A DNA stretch of 64,000 nt. Source: Clostridium_AD sp050717635. GTDB taxonomy: Bacteria > Bacillota > Clostridia > Clostridiales > Clostridiaceae. The stretch covers positions 372,001 through 436,000 of the forward strand of contig NZ_JBOITO010000013.1 of NCBI RefSeq assembly GCF_050717635.1, given 5' to 3'. How positions within the stretch are numbered: the first letter of the stretch is position 1; each line of letters opens with the position of its first letter. The notes under the pieces are model-generated. The model ran no database searches. It was not told the DNA's origin and saw only the letters and a list, made by a program, of their open reading frames with translations. The translations under genes and the position numbers were made by a program. Of the stretch, positions 17,580 through 25,766 are shown in pieces.

Positions 17580-18005
17580 ATGATAAATGATGAAATCCAT
17601 GTGATTACAGTTAAAGATATAGAAGAAACTTTAGAATCATTGACTAAGGATTATGGAATGAGCACTGAATGTCTATCTCATTTGTTGGGAGTGAAAAATG
17701 ATGGACGCAAGATTAAAGTACCATCAGGGTTTGCTGAGCGTTCTTCTTTTTTCAATTTAATAGGGATGTTAGAAATTATTTCAGAGGAAGAACCAGATTT
17801 TAAATTTAAAGCATTTTTAGAAGTTCTAATTGAATATCATAAGATTAGTGCTGACACCATTGCCAAATTTGCAAAAATTCCAACACAGTATGTTTTAGAT
17901 TTCATGATAGATAGTGGCACAGTGCCAATTGATATAAAATACAAGCTTGCATCAGTAATAATGACATTAAGACTTATATTTAAAACTGTTGAGCCTAAAA
18001 TATAA
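17580..18005 (+). CDS. Hypothetical helical protein with HTH-like repeats
   Basis: 141 residues from the ATG at 17580, chosen because AGAGGTG (17567-17573) is 6 bases upstream. Two similar segments, GMSTECLSHLLGVKNDGRK and KISADTIAKFAKIPTQYVLD, each look like a helix-turn-helix. The rest is helical and no membrane segment is seen. It could be a DNA-binding regulator or an unrelated helical immunity protein. No family recognised. Confidence 0.6.
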   Translation: MINDEIHVITVKDIEETLESLTKDYGMSTECLSHLLGVKNDGRKIKVPSGFAERSSFFNLIGMLEIISEEEPDFKFKAFLEVLIEYHKISADTIAKFAKIPTQYVLDFMIDSGTVPIDIKYKLASVIMTLRLIFKTVEPKI

Positions 18006-18090
18006 TATAAGTTATATTAAGAGATTTCGGACATACTGAATATTATTCTTTTACAACGTAGCAGCTCCTATTTAAATTCTTGGCACATAT

Positions 18091-18127
18091 AAAGAAGTAA
18101 TAAGGTTATATTGCTTCTTTATTTTTA
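18091..18127 (+). terminator. Cargo right-end hairpin, copy 1
   Basis: AAAGAAGTAA (18091-18100) pairs with TTGCTTCTTT (18111-18120), followed by ATTTTT. The same hairpin lies at 21749-21784, and both sit directly before a DUF255 module. Confidence 0.75.
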
Positions 18128-18128
18128 T

Positions 18129-18390
18129 GGACTTAAACTAGCTACCTTGTGCATAATATTGTTAATACATATTTGATAGGAGTTGTTATAGCTATGACTA
18201 AATATGATACTATTAATGAAAACAGAAAACCAAATAGATTAATTAATGAAATGTCTCCATATCTTCTGCAACATGCATATAATCCCGTAGACTGGTTCCC
18301 TTGGGGCGAAGAAGCTTTTCAGAAAGCCAAAGAAGAAGATAAACCAATCTTCCTTTCACTCGGATATTCGGTCTGCCATTGGTGTCATGT
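18129..18390 (+). repeat. DUF255 5'-end module 2
   Basis: The module starts at GGACTTAAACTAGC and contains GCATAATATTGTTAATAC and AGGAGTTGTT before the ATG. It ends at CATTGGTGTCATGT. It is near-identical in its non-coding part to modules 3 and 4. Confidence 0.8.
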
Positions 18391-18397
18391 AAGCTAA
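18194..18397 (+). pseudogene. DUF255 gene fragment 2
   Basis: 67 residues with MSPYLLQHAYNPVDW and SLGYSVCHWCHVS, then a stop. The start is the ATG at 18194, aligned with the other copies; the frame to 18149 is upstream promoter sequence. It matches the first tenth of the long gene at 33250 and breaks at the same codons as fragment 1. Confidence 0.85.
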
Positions 18398-18545
18398 ACG
18401 CCGCAATTTATAAAAAAAGAGAACCATTGAAAACAATGGCTTAAGCTGAGTTTAAATTAAATTTGAAATTTTTATATAAGCACTGACATAATTGTTGGTG
18501 TTATTTTTCGTGCATTTTTAGGCGGATTTAAGATATAGTTAAAAT
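18391..18545 (+). repeat. Shared cargo left end, copy 2
   Basis: Aligns with 13915-14072 over about 155 bp. It adds an ACCATTG/CAATGG hairpin (from about 18423). Confidence 0.75.
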
Positions 18546-18696
18546 TGGTGTGGATTTTTTCGTGTTAAAGGACGTCAATACCCCCTACAATTTCCAGTGG
18601 ATTATTCAAGAGAAATCACAGTATAATTATATTATTACGAGTGTCATAATAATATTCTATTGTTCACTGAAAAAAGCCATAACCTTGGAGGGTCCA

Positions 18697-18906
18697 ATGC
18701 ATATATTGTTTAAAATAACTTTCGTTATAATAACAACAGCAACTTTAATATTCTATATTATCGGTAGAAAGTATCTGAAAAAGGTTAAAGAAGGTCAAGT
18801 CAATAATGATGAATACTATAAAAAGGGGTTTAAATATATAGTGATTTTTTTTATGTTCTTGCTCCTGAGTATGATTTTAAATGGCATAATTATCTTCAGT
18901 ATGTAA
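18697..18906 (+). CDS. Small two-helix membrane protein, unknown
   Basis: 69 residues from the ATG at 18697, set by GGAGGG (18687-18692); the longer frame from 18550 has no site. Helices at about 5-24 and 46-67 flank a charged loop (KYLKKVKEGQVNNDEYYKKG). No family recognised. Confidence 0.55.
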   Translation: MHILFKITFVIITTATLIFYIIGRKYLKKVKEGQVNNDEYYKKGFKYIVIFFMFLLLSMILNGIIIFSM

Positions 18907-19091
18907 TGCTATAGTACTGAATATTTATAAAGCTTCTATTTAGAAAAAAACAGCCAAGAACTAAAAAGGGTTACCGTGGGGTGGTGGTTCTATTGTATAT
19001 AGCATACTTACTATATTCTTCAACCCGAATCCAAGAAGTCATAATATTACTGGTATAATTTCTAGGTTTATTCACTTAAGGAGGAAAGGAC

Positions 19092-19607
19092 ATGAATAAA
19101 ATAAAATGGAACATATGGATAGATGAAAAAGTATATATGATTGAATTTGAGTACAGTTCCATCCTTATGAAAAAAATAAAAATTTATGTAGATGGTAACC
19201 ATATTGGGGGCGTTAAAGTAATTTTGGATGAGATTGGTGCAGACTATTATTTCAATATTAATGATAATAACATTTTAATTTATTATAGACCAATTAAAAC
19301 AAACCAAAATCGTTATAGAATTGCTCTAGACGGATTTGATTATAAAACAGATGAAAAAATAAAAGGTATAGACCTAAAAGCACGTAGAAAAGAAGATAAT
19401 CTGGAGTCCAAAGTAATGTTATTCCTAATAGTTCCTTTAAATTTGCTTTATTTTATAATTTATAATGAGATTGTTGGATTTGATACCCTATGGATTACAG
19501 AACATAACTTAATTAGATATCAATTCGTCTTATATATTATTTTATATAATATTTTTTTAGCGATTTTTAAGAAGGTTGCAAAAAAAATAATCAAAAAGCT
19601 AAATTGA
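19092..19607 (+). CDS. Hypothetical protein with C-terminal membrane hairpin
   Basis: 171 residues with GGAGG 9 bases upstream. The first 105 residues look beta-rich (KWNIWIDEKVYMIEFEYS, KIKIYVDGNHIGGVKVIL). Two membrane helices follow at about 107-125 and 141-160, and the tail is very basic (KKVAKKIIKKLN). No family recognised. With its two neighbours it forms a run of unknown membrane genes in one cargo block. Confidence 0.6.
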   Translation: MNKIKWNIWIDEKVYMIEFEYSSILMKKIKIYVDGNHIGGVKVILDEIGADYYFNINDNNILIYYRPIKTNQNRYRIALDGFDYKTDEKIKGIDLKARRKEDNLESKVMLFLIVPLNLLYFIIYNEIVGFDTLWITEHNLIRYQFVLYIILYNIFLAIFKKVAKKIIKKLN

Positions 19608-19735
19608 AATCTATATTCAGTTTATTATAAATAAGGATATACAAACTAAAAAGATTTAAGGAAAGTATGTTTTTATAAGGAAACTTAAATTAAGATTAAG
19701 TGATGAAGAGTATTTGTATAAAAGGGAGATTATTA

Positions 19736-20557
19736 ATGGAAATATTAAAAATGTTAGGACAAGGAATCCTTAGTTATATTGGGACAGTTATATTCGCAGT
19801 AGTTATTTCACTTACAGCAATGTTTGGTTATATGTCTTTACAGCTCATCTTATTTAAAAATGGAGATTATCTATTGTTTATATCTAGCAATTTAAACATA
19901 ATACCTATAATTATGATTATAATTTTATTTGTATACCTTTCGTTTGTAATAAGAGATAAGTTTTTTGAAAAAAAAGAGAAACAGCTAGAGATAATAGAAG
20001 ATGAAGAAGATGAAGAACCTTTAGATATCGAAACACTCAGCAAACTAGAGAGATTTTTCTTTAAACTTTTCATTAAACTAACGGATAAAGTTATAGCACT
20101 TGATGATGCGTTCTATAACAAAATTGCTAAAGCATTTAAAATATTAAAATCTTTATTTGTATTAATTTTAATAATAGCTATATATTGCAGTATGACGAGT
20201 TACGGTATTCTGTATACTGATAGTGTTAAAATAAGCTCGCCTTTATCCCCTAAAGGCATTATTTATAAATACAACGATATAAAAAGTATTAATGTTGGTA
20301 TTGCAGATGTTTATAAAAATTCTTATGAGCCATATTATAAAATTTTTTTTAATAATAACAAATCTATCGATTTAATTGGTGGAGGTGTACAAGACGAAAG
20401 TGATATAGATTCTGAGGATGTATTAATTAACTTAGATGAAAAATTAAGAATGCATGGTGTTATTAAGAGTGTAAATAAAAATAATTTTAAAGAATATTCT
20501 AAGGAATTGGACAAAGATTATATAAATAAGTTAGAGAGACTATTTAATGATAAATAG
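19736..20557 (+). CDS. Hypothetical membrane protein
   Basis: 273 residues from the ATG at 19736 (AGGGAGA upstream). N-terminal helices at about 10-36 and 50-70, an acidic stretch EIIEDEEDEEPLDIE, a third helix at about 138-160, then a soluble beta-containing domain (YKYNDIKSINVGI, KIFFNNNKSIDLIGGG). The C-terminal domain resembles PH-like domains of membrane proteins, but this is only a shape resemblance. Function unknown. Confidence 0.6.
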   Translation: MEILKMLGQGILSYIGTVIFAVVISLTAMFGYMSLQLILFKNGDYLLFISSNLNIIPIIMIIILFVYLSFVIRDKFFEKKEKQLEIIEDEEDEEPLDIETLSKLERFFFKLFIKLTDKVIALDDAFYNKIAKAFKILKSLFVLILIIAIYCSMTSYGILYTDSVKISSPLSPKGIIYKYNDIKSINVGIADVYKNSYEPYYKIFFNNNKSIDLIGGGVQDESDIDSEDVLINLDEKLRMHGVIKSVNKNNFKEYSKELDKDYINKLERLFNDK

Positions 20558-20798
20558 AGCATATAAACGATATAAAACACATAAGAAATCGCATATTATT
20601 AGCATCAAAATCACTGTTTAGTAAGATGAATGGGCTTTAATAAATAGTGTATTATGAATTATATAATAGTTCACATGTATAAAAGATGAAGCAAAGATTG
20701 TTTTCATATTTTATTAGTAAATCCCATTTTAAAAAATATATTTATATGGATAGAAGATATGAAACCAAAACTAAAACAACGATAGGGGATAACATAAC

Positions 20799-21185
20799 AT
20801 GAAAAAGAATAATTTCTTAGAGCTAAGAAACATCGTATATGCCTTTTTTATAGTAAGCACAATAATTACGATATTTATTGTGTATAAGAATATTGATAAT
20901 TCATTCTCTATTAAGTTTGCAATAGGATATGTAATTTTTCTTTTACTTTATTCAGGTTACTTAACCTTTGTAACAATTAAAAATATGAGGACATTAAAAT
21001 GGTTAGATATAAGAAAAAGATTGTTTAAAACTATCGTTTCTTTTGTTTTATTTTATTCTTTGATTTTTATCTCTAATTATGTATTTAAACATAAAATAGA
21101 TTTTCTAAGTGGAGTGGATTCCTCCTTAGGACTGTCTGTAGGGACGTATTTTTATGACCTAGCGTTCTTAAAAAGACAAGATTGA
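20799..21185 (+). CDS. Hypothetical four-helix membrane protein
   Basis: 128 residues; the start is behind GATAGGGGATAAC. Helices at about 11-28, 38-57, 75-95 and a weak C-terminal one. No family recognised. Size and context fit an immunity-type protein, but nothing proves it. Confidence 0.55.
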   Translation: MKKNNFLELRNIVYAFFIVSTIITIFIVYKNIDNSFSIKFAIGYVIFLLLYSGYLTFVTIKNMRTLKWLDIRKRLFKTIVSFVLFYSLIFISNYVFKHKIDFLSGVDSSLGLSVGTYFYDLAFLKRQD

Positions 21186-21278
21186 TAAAGTAATTTATAG
21201 TAATAGAAATTACAAAATATTTCATAATAATTGTAAGTTACGAATTAAGTAGTTAAAAGTTATTTAGCATCTTTCATA

Positions 21279-21324
21279 GATTGTTCATCTATCTTAAAAC
21301 TAAGATAGATGAACAATCGTATTT
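21279..21324 (+). terminator. Perfect 18-bp hairpin
   Basis: 21279-21296 pairs perfectly with 21301-21318 around AAAC and is followed by GTATTTT. Terminator-like. Confidence 0.7.
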
Positions 21325-21393
21325 TAAAAAGCAACAACTTTATATCACAAAAGGAAATTTTATTTATTATTAAGAATTGAAGGAGATGTGAAG

Positions 21394-21705
21394 GTGTATA
21401 TTGAAGATAATAATATTTGGGTAATTATTGGTTTAGTAATAGTAGTAAGCTTATGGAGTATTAAAAGTAGTATTGATAACTCGCGGAGTGAGATGGAGCG
21501 TATAAATGTAACTTTGAATAAGATTGCAAATCAAATTGGAGTACCATATACAATTATAGAAATTATAGATGATGATGAATTTAAAAACCTTATTTCAAAA
21601 GGTAAAAAGATTAAAGCAATAAAAAGGTATAAAACGCTTACTGAAGATGGGCTACAGAAATCCAAAGAGTATGTCGAATCCATAATTAAGCAGGAGTTGA
21701 AATAG
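21394..21705 (+). CDS. Membrane-anchored L7/L12 C-terminal-like protein
   Basis: 103 residues from the GTG at 21394, since AAGGAG (21380-21385) is too close to the GTG at 21388. One membrane helix (about 7-25) and a short coiled stretch precede LISKGKKIKAIKRYKTLTED and GLQKSKEYVESI, which closely follow the ribosomal protein bL12 C-terminal domain pattern (GKKIxAIKxYRexTGxGLKEAKxxVE). It is not ribosomal L12. Similar small anchored proteins occur in Firmicutes with unknown roles. Confidence 0.7.
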   Translation: MYIEDNNIWVIIGLVIVVSLWSIKSSIDNSRSEMERINVTLNKIANQIGVPYTIIEIIDDDEFKNLISKGKKIKAIKRYKTLTEDGLQKSKEYVESIIKQELK

Positions 21706-21748
21706 TTTATTTAACGCTATAAAGTGAAAAGTTACAACATATTATCTT

Positions 21749-21784
21749 AAGAAGTAATAAGGGTATCTTACTTCTTTATTTTTA
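21749..21784 (+). terminator. Cargo right-end hairpin, copy 2
   Basis: AAGAAGTAA pairs with TTACTTCTT, followed by TATTTTT. It is homologous to 18091-18127 and again abuts a DUF255 module. Confidence 0.75.
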
Positions 21785-21785
21785 T

Positions 21786-22047
21786 GGACTTAAAGTAGTT
21801 CCCTTGGGCATAATATTGTTAATACATATTTAATAGGAGTTGTTGTATCTATGACTAAATCTGATAATACTAATCAAAACAGAAAACCTAACAAACTAAT
21901 TAATGAAAAGTCTCCATACCTTCTTCAACATGCATATAACCCCGTAAATTGGAATCCCTGGGGAGAAGAAGCCTTTGCAGAGGCTAAATCACAAGACAAA
22001 CCAATATTCCTTTCAATCGGCTACAGCACTTGTCACTGGTGCCATGT
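21786..22047 (+). repeat. DUF255 5'-end module 3
   Basis: Starts at GGACTTAAAGTAGTTCCC and has the same GGGCATAATATTGTTAATAC and AGGAGTTGTT signals as modules 2 and 4. It ends at CACTGGTGCCATGT. Confidence 0.8.
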
Positions 22048-22087
22048 TCATAAAAGATATTACGCATTAATTCCTTTGTTCTTATAA
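21851..22087 (+). pseudogene. DUF255 gene fragment 3
   Basis: 78 residues: KLINEKSPYLLQHAYNPVNW, GYSTCHWCHV, then an unrelated 12-residue tail (KRYYALIPLFL) read from cargo DNA. The breakpoint is one codon or less from that in fragments 1 and 2. What follows is not the shared left end seen there. Confidence 0.85.
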
Positions 22088-22322
22088 GTGAAAAACAATA
22101 TAAAATATATTTTAAAAAAGTTAAATGTAATTCAATCACGTTTGTTATATAATTATAGTCTATAATACTACTTGGTAAGACATTAAATATATAGAAGAAG
22201 CTTAATATTATATGTGCAGTGTAACAAGAACATTAGTATGGAGATACTTGTGATATTTTGCAAACTATTAGGAGGTAATATTTGGGACAAAGTGTATTAT
22301 ATAACAGATATGGAGGATGAAA

Positions 22323-23354
22323 ATGAGCATATATAAAAATAATAAAAAGCTTCAAATACGAAATAGTACAGCGGAGTTTCTAATTTTTACTTCACAAGCT
22401 GGTGAAGATTCTGTTGAGGTTAGATATGAAAATAAAACTATTTGGTTAACTCAAAAAATGATAGCATTGCTATTTGATTGCAGTGTAGATAATATTTCTC
22501 TACATTTTAAAAATATTTTTAAGGACGGAGAGCTAGAAGAAAATTCAGTTGTCGAGAAATTCTCGATAACTGCTTCTGATGGTAAACAATATAGTACAAA
22601 GCATTATAATTTAGATGCTGTTATATCTGTTGGTTATAGGATAAATTCAATTAAAGCTACACAATTTAGGCATTGGGCAACTCAGGTTTTGAGTGAGTAT
22701 TCAATAAAAGGTTATGCTTTAGATAAAAAAAGATTAAAGAATGGTTCTTTTATAGGAGAAGATTATTTTGAAACCTTGCTTGAAGAAATTCGTGAAATTC
22801 GACTAAGTGAAAGAAGATTTTATCAAAAAATAACTGATATTTATGCTACGGCTATGGACTATGATCCAGCATCACTGACCTCGAAGGGATTTTTTGCAAA
22901 AGTTCAAAACAAAATGCATTATGCAGTACACAAACATACTGCAGCAGAGTTAGTCGTAGAAAGAGCAGATGCTAATAAAGAACATATGGGGCTTACATCT
23001 TGGGAGAAATCTCCTAATGGTAAAATACTAAAAAAGGATGTTTCCATAGCTAAAAACTATTTAAACAAAGACGAAGTTGAAGCTTTAGAACGTGTAGTTT
23101 CATTGTATTTAGAATATGCAGAAGATCAAGCACTAAGAAAAATACCTATGACTATGGAAGATTGGTCTTCGAAGATAGATGCATTTCTACAATTTACACA
23201 GCGAGATGTTTTATATAATTCTGGAAAGGTTACAGCAGAAATAGCAAAAGCCTTTGCTGAATGTGAATTTGAAAAATATAGAATAGTGCAAGATAGGTTG
23301 TTTGAAAGTGATTTTGATAAGATTATGAAGGAAGCGCAAAAGGAGAGAAAATGA
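22323..23354 (+). CDS. RhuM-family protein
   Basis: 343 residues from the ATG at 22323; TGGAGG abuts the ATG at 22317, leaving the second ATG at a normal distance. VEVRYENKTIWLTQKMIALLF, SIKATQFRHWATQVLSEYSIKGY and the C-terminal WSSKIDAFLQFTQ region are the RhuM (Bro-N-like / virulence protein RhuM) pattern. These are cytosolic proteins common in mobile regions and defence neighbourhoods, with unclear function. A 12-codon TTG frame with GGAGG (22282-22320) overlaps the start and might be a leader. Confidence 0.85.
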   Translation: MSIYKNNKKLQIRNSTAEFLIFTSQAGEDSVEVRYENKTIWLTQKMIALLFDCSVDNISLHFKNIFKDGELEENSVVEKFSITASDGKQYSTKHYNLDAVISVGYRINSIKATQFRHWATQVLSEYSIKGYALDKKRLKNGSFIGEDYFETLLEEIREIRLSERRFYQKITDIYATAMDYDPASLTSKGFFAKVQNKMHYAVHKHTAAELVVERADANKEHMGLTSWEKSPNGKILKKDVSIAKNYLNKDEVEALERVVSLYLEYAEDQALRKIPMTMEDWSSKIDAFLQFTQRDVLYNSGKVTAEIAKAFAECEFEKYRIVQDRLFESDFDKIMKEAQKERK

Positions 23355-23385
23355 GATAAGTAGCAATTTATACAACCACAGCTAA

Positions 23386-23472
23386 GCAATTGATTTTACT
23401 GTCATCTCACCTATTTTAAAAGCATATCTTGATACAAATCAATGGTATGAAGATTTAAAAACGAGGAGGTAG
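23386..23472 (+). pseudogene. 3' remnant of a DUF4258-type toxin gene
   Basis: The frame before the YgiT gene reads KAYLDTNQWYEDLKTRR and stops at 23470-23472. This matches the usual end of DUF4258 proteins (AYxPxxxxWExDxKTRR), which normally sit directly upstream of YgiT-type genes as the toxin half. The rest of the gene is absent: a stop at 23383-23385 and unrelated DNA lie before it. Confidence 0.55.
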
Positions 23473-23477
23473 TAAGG

Positions 23478-23708
23478 TTGAATTGTATTTTATGTAAATC
23501 AAATTTAATTAAAGGTAATGTTAATCATATTGTAGATTTTGATGGACATATAATTATAATTAAAGGCGTGCCAGCTAATATTTGTAAACAATGTGGTGAG
23601 TATTATTTAGGAAATGATGTAGCATTAAAGCTTGAAAAAATAATTGAAGATGCAAAAAAGAGTAAAGCAGAAATATTTGTTATTAATTATTCTGAAATGG
23701 CAGCTTAG
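23478..23708 (+). CDS. YgiT/MqsA-type zinc-finger protein (orphan antitoxin)
   Basis: 76 residues starting at TTG behind GAGGAGGT. Two CxxC pairs (MNCILC and NICKQCGEYY) bind zinc. The rest (VALKLEKIIEDAKKSKAEIF) is a helix; the C-terminal HTH of full MqsA is absent. Usually it is the antitoxin of a DUF4258 or MqsR-like toxin, and here the upstream toxin survives only as a 3' stub. A truncated second copy lies at 10253. Confidence 0.8.
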   Translation: MNCILCKSNLIKGNVNHIVDFDGHIIIIKGVPANICKQCGEYYLGNDVALKLEKIIEDAKKSKAEIFVINYSEMAA

Positions 23709-23779
23709 AAAGTTAACATTTTAGTGATTGCTCACCTTAATAAAGGCATAGAGATTGAAAATAAAATAGAAAATAATTT

Positions 23780-23828
23780 AATAGCTAATTGAGGTGATGT
23801 ATTCATTCTAATTAGCTATTTTGGTTTT
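23780..23828 (+). terminator. Terminator after the YgiT gene
   Basis: AATAGCTAATT (23780-23790) pairs with AATTAGCTATT (23810-23820), followed by TTGGTTTTTT. Confidence 0.8.
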
Positions 23829-24172
23829 TTATAATTTTATAATTGAATAATTTTATTTAATATGGAATCTTAATCTTATCATAAAAGTATGTAACTTTAT
23901 ACATACAATGAAAATTTCATATATTAATATAATTAATTTATTATAATTATCCTCATGATATAAAATGCCATAATAGGATATAATTTTAGATGAGATACAA
24001 ATTTTAAAAGTTAAGGTTGGAGCAGCGACACTTTACTATGTAAATAACGAAATTTTAATTTCTTATGGAAATAAGAATAAAAGTATTTTAGAATTACTAT
24101 ATAATTCAAATAAAATAATTTTGATATATATAATAATAGATTTGAAATAGTTTCTCTAGGAGGAATAAGAAT
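23829..24172. other. Intergenic, partly coding-like remnant
   Basis: CATAATAGGATATAATT (about 23969) resembles the CATAATAGGACATAATT upstream of the helicase at 10667, so a promoter is likely shared. A stop-free stretch from about 23979 to 24150 (ILKVKVGAATLYYVNNEILI...) looks like a remnant of an unknown gene without a start. Confidence 0.4.
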
Positions 24173-24607
24173 ATGGATTATAATGAGCTTTATAATAAAT
24201 ACTTGAAGCTATTAGAGAAAAATCAGATATTGAGAATAGAAAATATGGATTTCAGAAAACGATTAGAATTACAAACAAAAGAAATTTGTATGGATAATGA
24301 ATATAAAGCTATAGTTGAGATAAAGGATGATATATCAATTCAAAAGGATAAGCTTAGTGAAGTAAGTAATAGTAGTTTGCCTCAAGAAAAAGTAGAATTA
24401 TATATGACATTATTTAAAGGTAGAAAAGATGTACATGCTAAACGTTGGCAGAACAAACAAGGCAAAAGTGGATATTCGCCAGTATGTGCAAATGAATGGG
24501 CAAAAGGAATTTGTGATAAACCTCAAATAAAATGTTCAGCATGTAAGAATAGAATGTACACCGATTTAGATGCAGATGCTATTAATAGACATTTACTATG
24601 TAGATAA
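24173..24607 (+). pseudogene. 5' fragment of a second TOTE primase-helicase gene
   Basis: 144 residues, strongly similar to residues 1-144 of the protein at 10667 (MDYNELYNKY, VELYMTLFKGRKDVHAKRW, KSGYSPVCANEWAKGICDKP). It then stops after AINRHL. The catalytic DFD and the whole helicase are missing. The AGGAGG site and start are intact. A deletion joined it to another gene's 3' end at about 24594. Confidence 0.85.
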
Positions 24608-24731
24608 AGTTGATGAAGATAGTAAGTTAGTATTTGAAATTACAAGTGACCAAAGCTATATGCTTAAAACAGTAAATGACTTGGAAAAATTAATGAATAA
24701 ATATTGCGATTTAAAGGGGATAAAAGGGTAA
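24594..24731 (+). pseudogene. 3' fragment of an unknown gene
   Basis: In the frame shifted from the primase fragment, YYVDKVDEDSKLVFEITSDQ and NDLEKLMNKYCDLKGIKG run to a stop at 24729-24731. It reads like a genuine protein end but has no start. It marks the deletion junction. Not recognised. Confidence 0.45.
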
Positions 24732-24812
24732 AATAATAATTGCTTTTAAAACATGTTCGTATTTAAATTACGTCACAAATATTATTTGTTGTATTTTGGG
24801 AGGGGAAATGGA

Positions 24813-25442
24813 TTGCTTAAAGAACAAATGAAAGAGGAGTTAAAATTGTTGGGATTAAAAAATCTTAAACACCCTCTATTTTACAACTGTCATAACGGCA
24901 TTCGATTTGAAATAGGTGTGGGAGATGTGTATGGCAATGATAGGGAACCACGAAAAGAATATATTGAAAATGCATTGAGCCGTGCCATTACGATATATAA
25001 TAAAGGAATACAATGCCCTGGGCTTTTAATGTGGGAAGTATACCCACAAAACGATAAAGAAAAACATAGTTTTGAAGTTCTTTTTACAGAAAAGATTGCA
25101 CCATTCTTACCACAGGAAGAATTATCGCAAGATGTGAATATGGATGGATGTACTATTAGGCAAACTCAATTATATTGGAATTTGAAAGATTCAAAAATTC
25201 CAATGGGCAAGGTGTTTAGGGAGATTTTACTTGGTGATTTAGGCGGTTTGCAGGAGTTTATCTCATCCGTATACCTGTTTGATATTGAAAACCATGTTAT
25301 GTTTCATCTGTACGATGATAGAGGACTCGATATTATTTCTCATGATAAGAATACATTGATGCCACTTTATCAAGAACTAAATGCATGGATACTTGATTAT
25401 GACCGCGAACAAATAGATGAAAGATTCTTTGATTTCCTATAA
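24813..25442 (+). CDS. DUF3885 protein, copy 2
   Basis: 209 residues from the TTG at 24813, homologous to the TTG of copy 1, behind GGGAGGGG. NIENALSRAITIYNKGIQCP-like and LYDDRGLDIISHDKNTLMP segments align throughout with 15883-16509. The last 30 residues are nearly identical (LNAWILDYDREQIDERF). Immunity-like family of unknown function. It is the last gene before DUF255 module 4, with no terminator between. Confidence 0.75.
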   Translation: MLKEQMKEELKLLGLKNLKHPLFYNCHNGIRFEIGVGDVYGNDREPRKEYIENALSRAITIYNKGIQCPGLLMWEVYPQNDKEKHSFEVLFTEKIAPFLPQEELSQDVNMDGCTIRQTQLYWNLKDSKIPMGKVFREILLGDLGGLQEFISSVYLFDIENHVMFHLYDDRGLDIISHDKNTLMPLYQELNAWILDYDREQIDERFFDFL

Positions 25443-25446
25443 TTAG

Positions 25447-25707
25447 GGACTTAAACTAGCTACCTTGGGTATAATATTGCTAATACATATTTGATAGGAG
25501 TTGTTGTAGCTATGACTAAATCCGATACTATTAAAGAAAGCAGAAAGCCTAACAAACTAATTAATGAAAAGTCTCCATACCTTCTCCAACATGCATATAA
25601 CCCCGTAAATTGGAATCCATGGGGTGAAGAAGTCTTTGCAAAGGCAAAAGCACAAGATAAACCAATATTCCTTTCAATAGGCTACAGTACCTGTCATTGG
25701 TGTCATA
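25447..25707 (+). repeat. DUF255 5'-end module 4
   Basis: Starts at GGACTTAAACTAGC, 4 bases after the DUF3885 stop. It contains GGGTATAATATTGCTAATAC and AGGAGTTGTT, and ends at CATTGGTGTCATAT. Confidence 0.8.
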
Positions 25708-25766
25708 TTCATTTGTTGCACAGTTGTATAATTACTGAAAACACTACGTTACAGTGTATTGAGTAA
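25512..25766 (+). pseudogene. DUF255 gene fragment 4
   Basis: 84 residues: KLINEKSPYLLQHAYNPVNW, GYSTCHWCHI, then a 21-residue unrelated tail. The ATG at 25512 aligns with the other copies. The breakpoint again falls at the CHWCH codons. It is closest to fragment 3. Confidence 0.85.

Noticed and set aside
22282..22320. 12-codon leader peptide before the RhuM gene
   Set aside because: It has a GGAGG site and ATGA overlap, but is too short to support as a gene; mentioned in the RhuM entry only.
13733..25766. The four DUF255 fragments as functional small thioredoxins
   Set aside because: They end right at the CxxC and lack the strands and helices that complete a thioredoxin fold; their tails are random cargo sequence.
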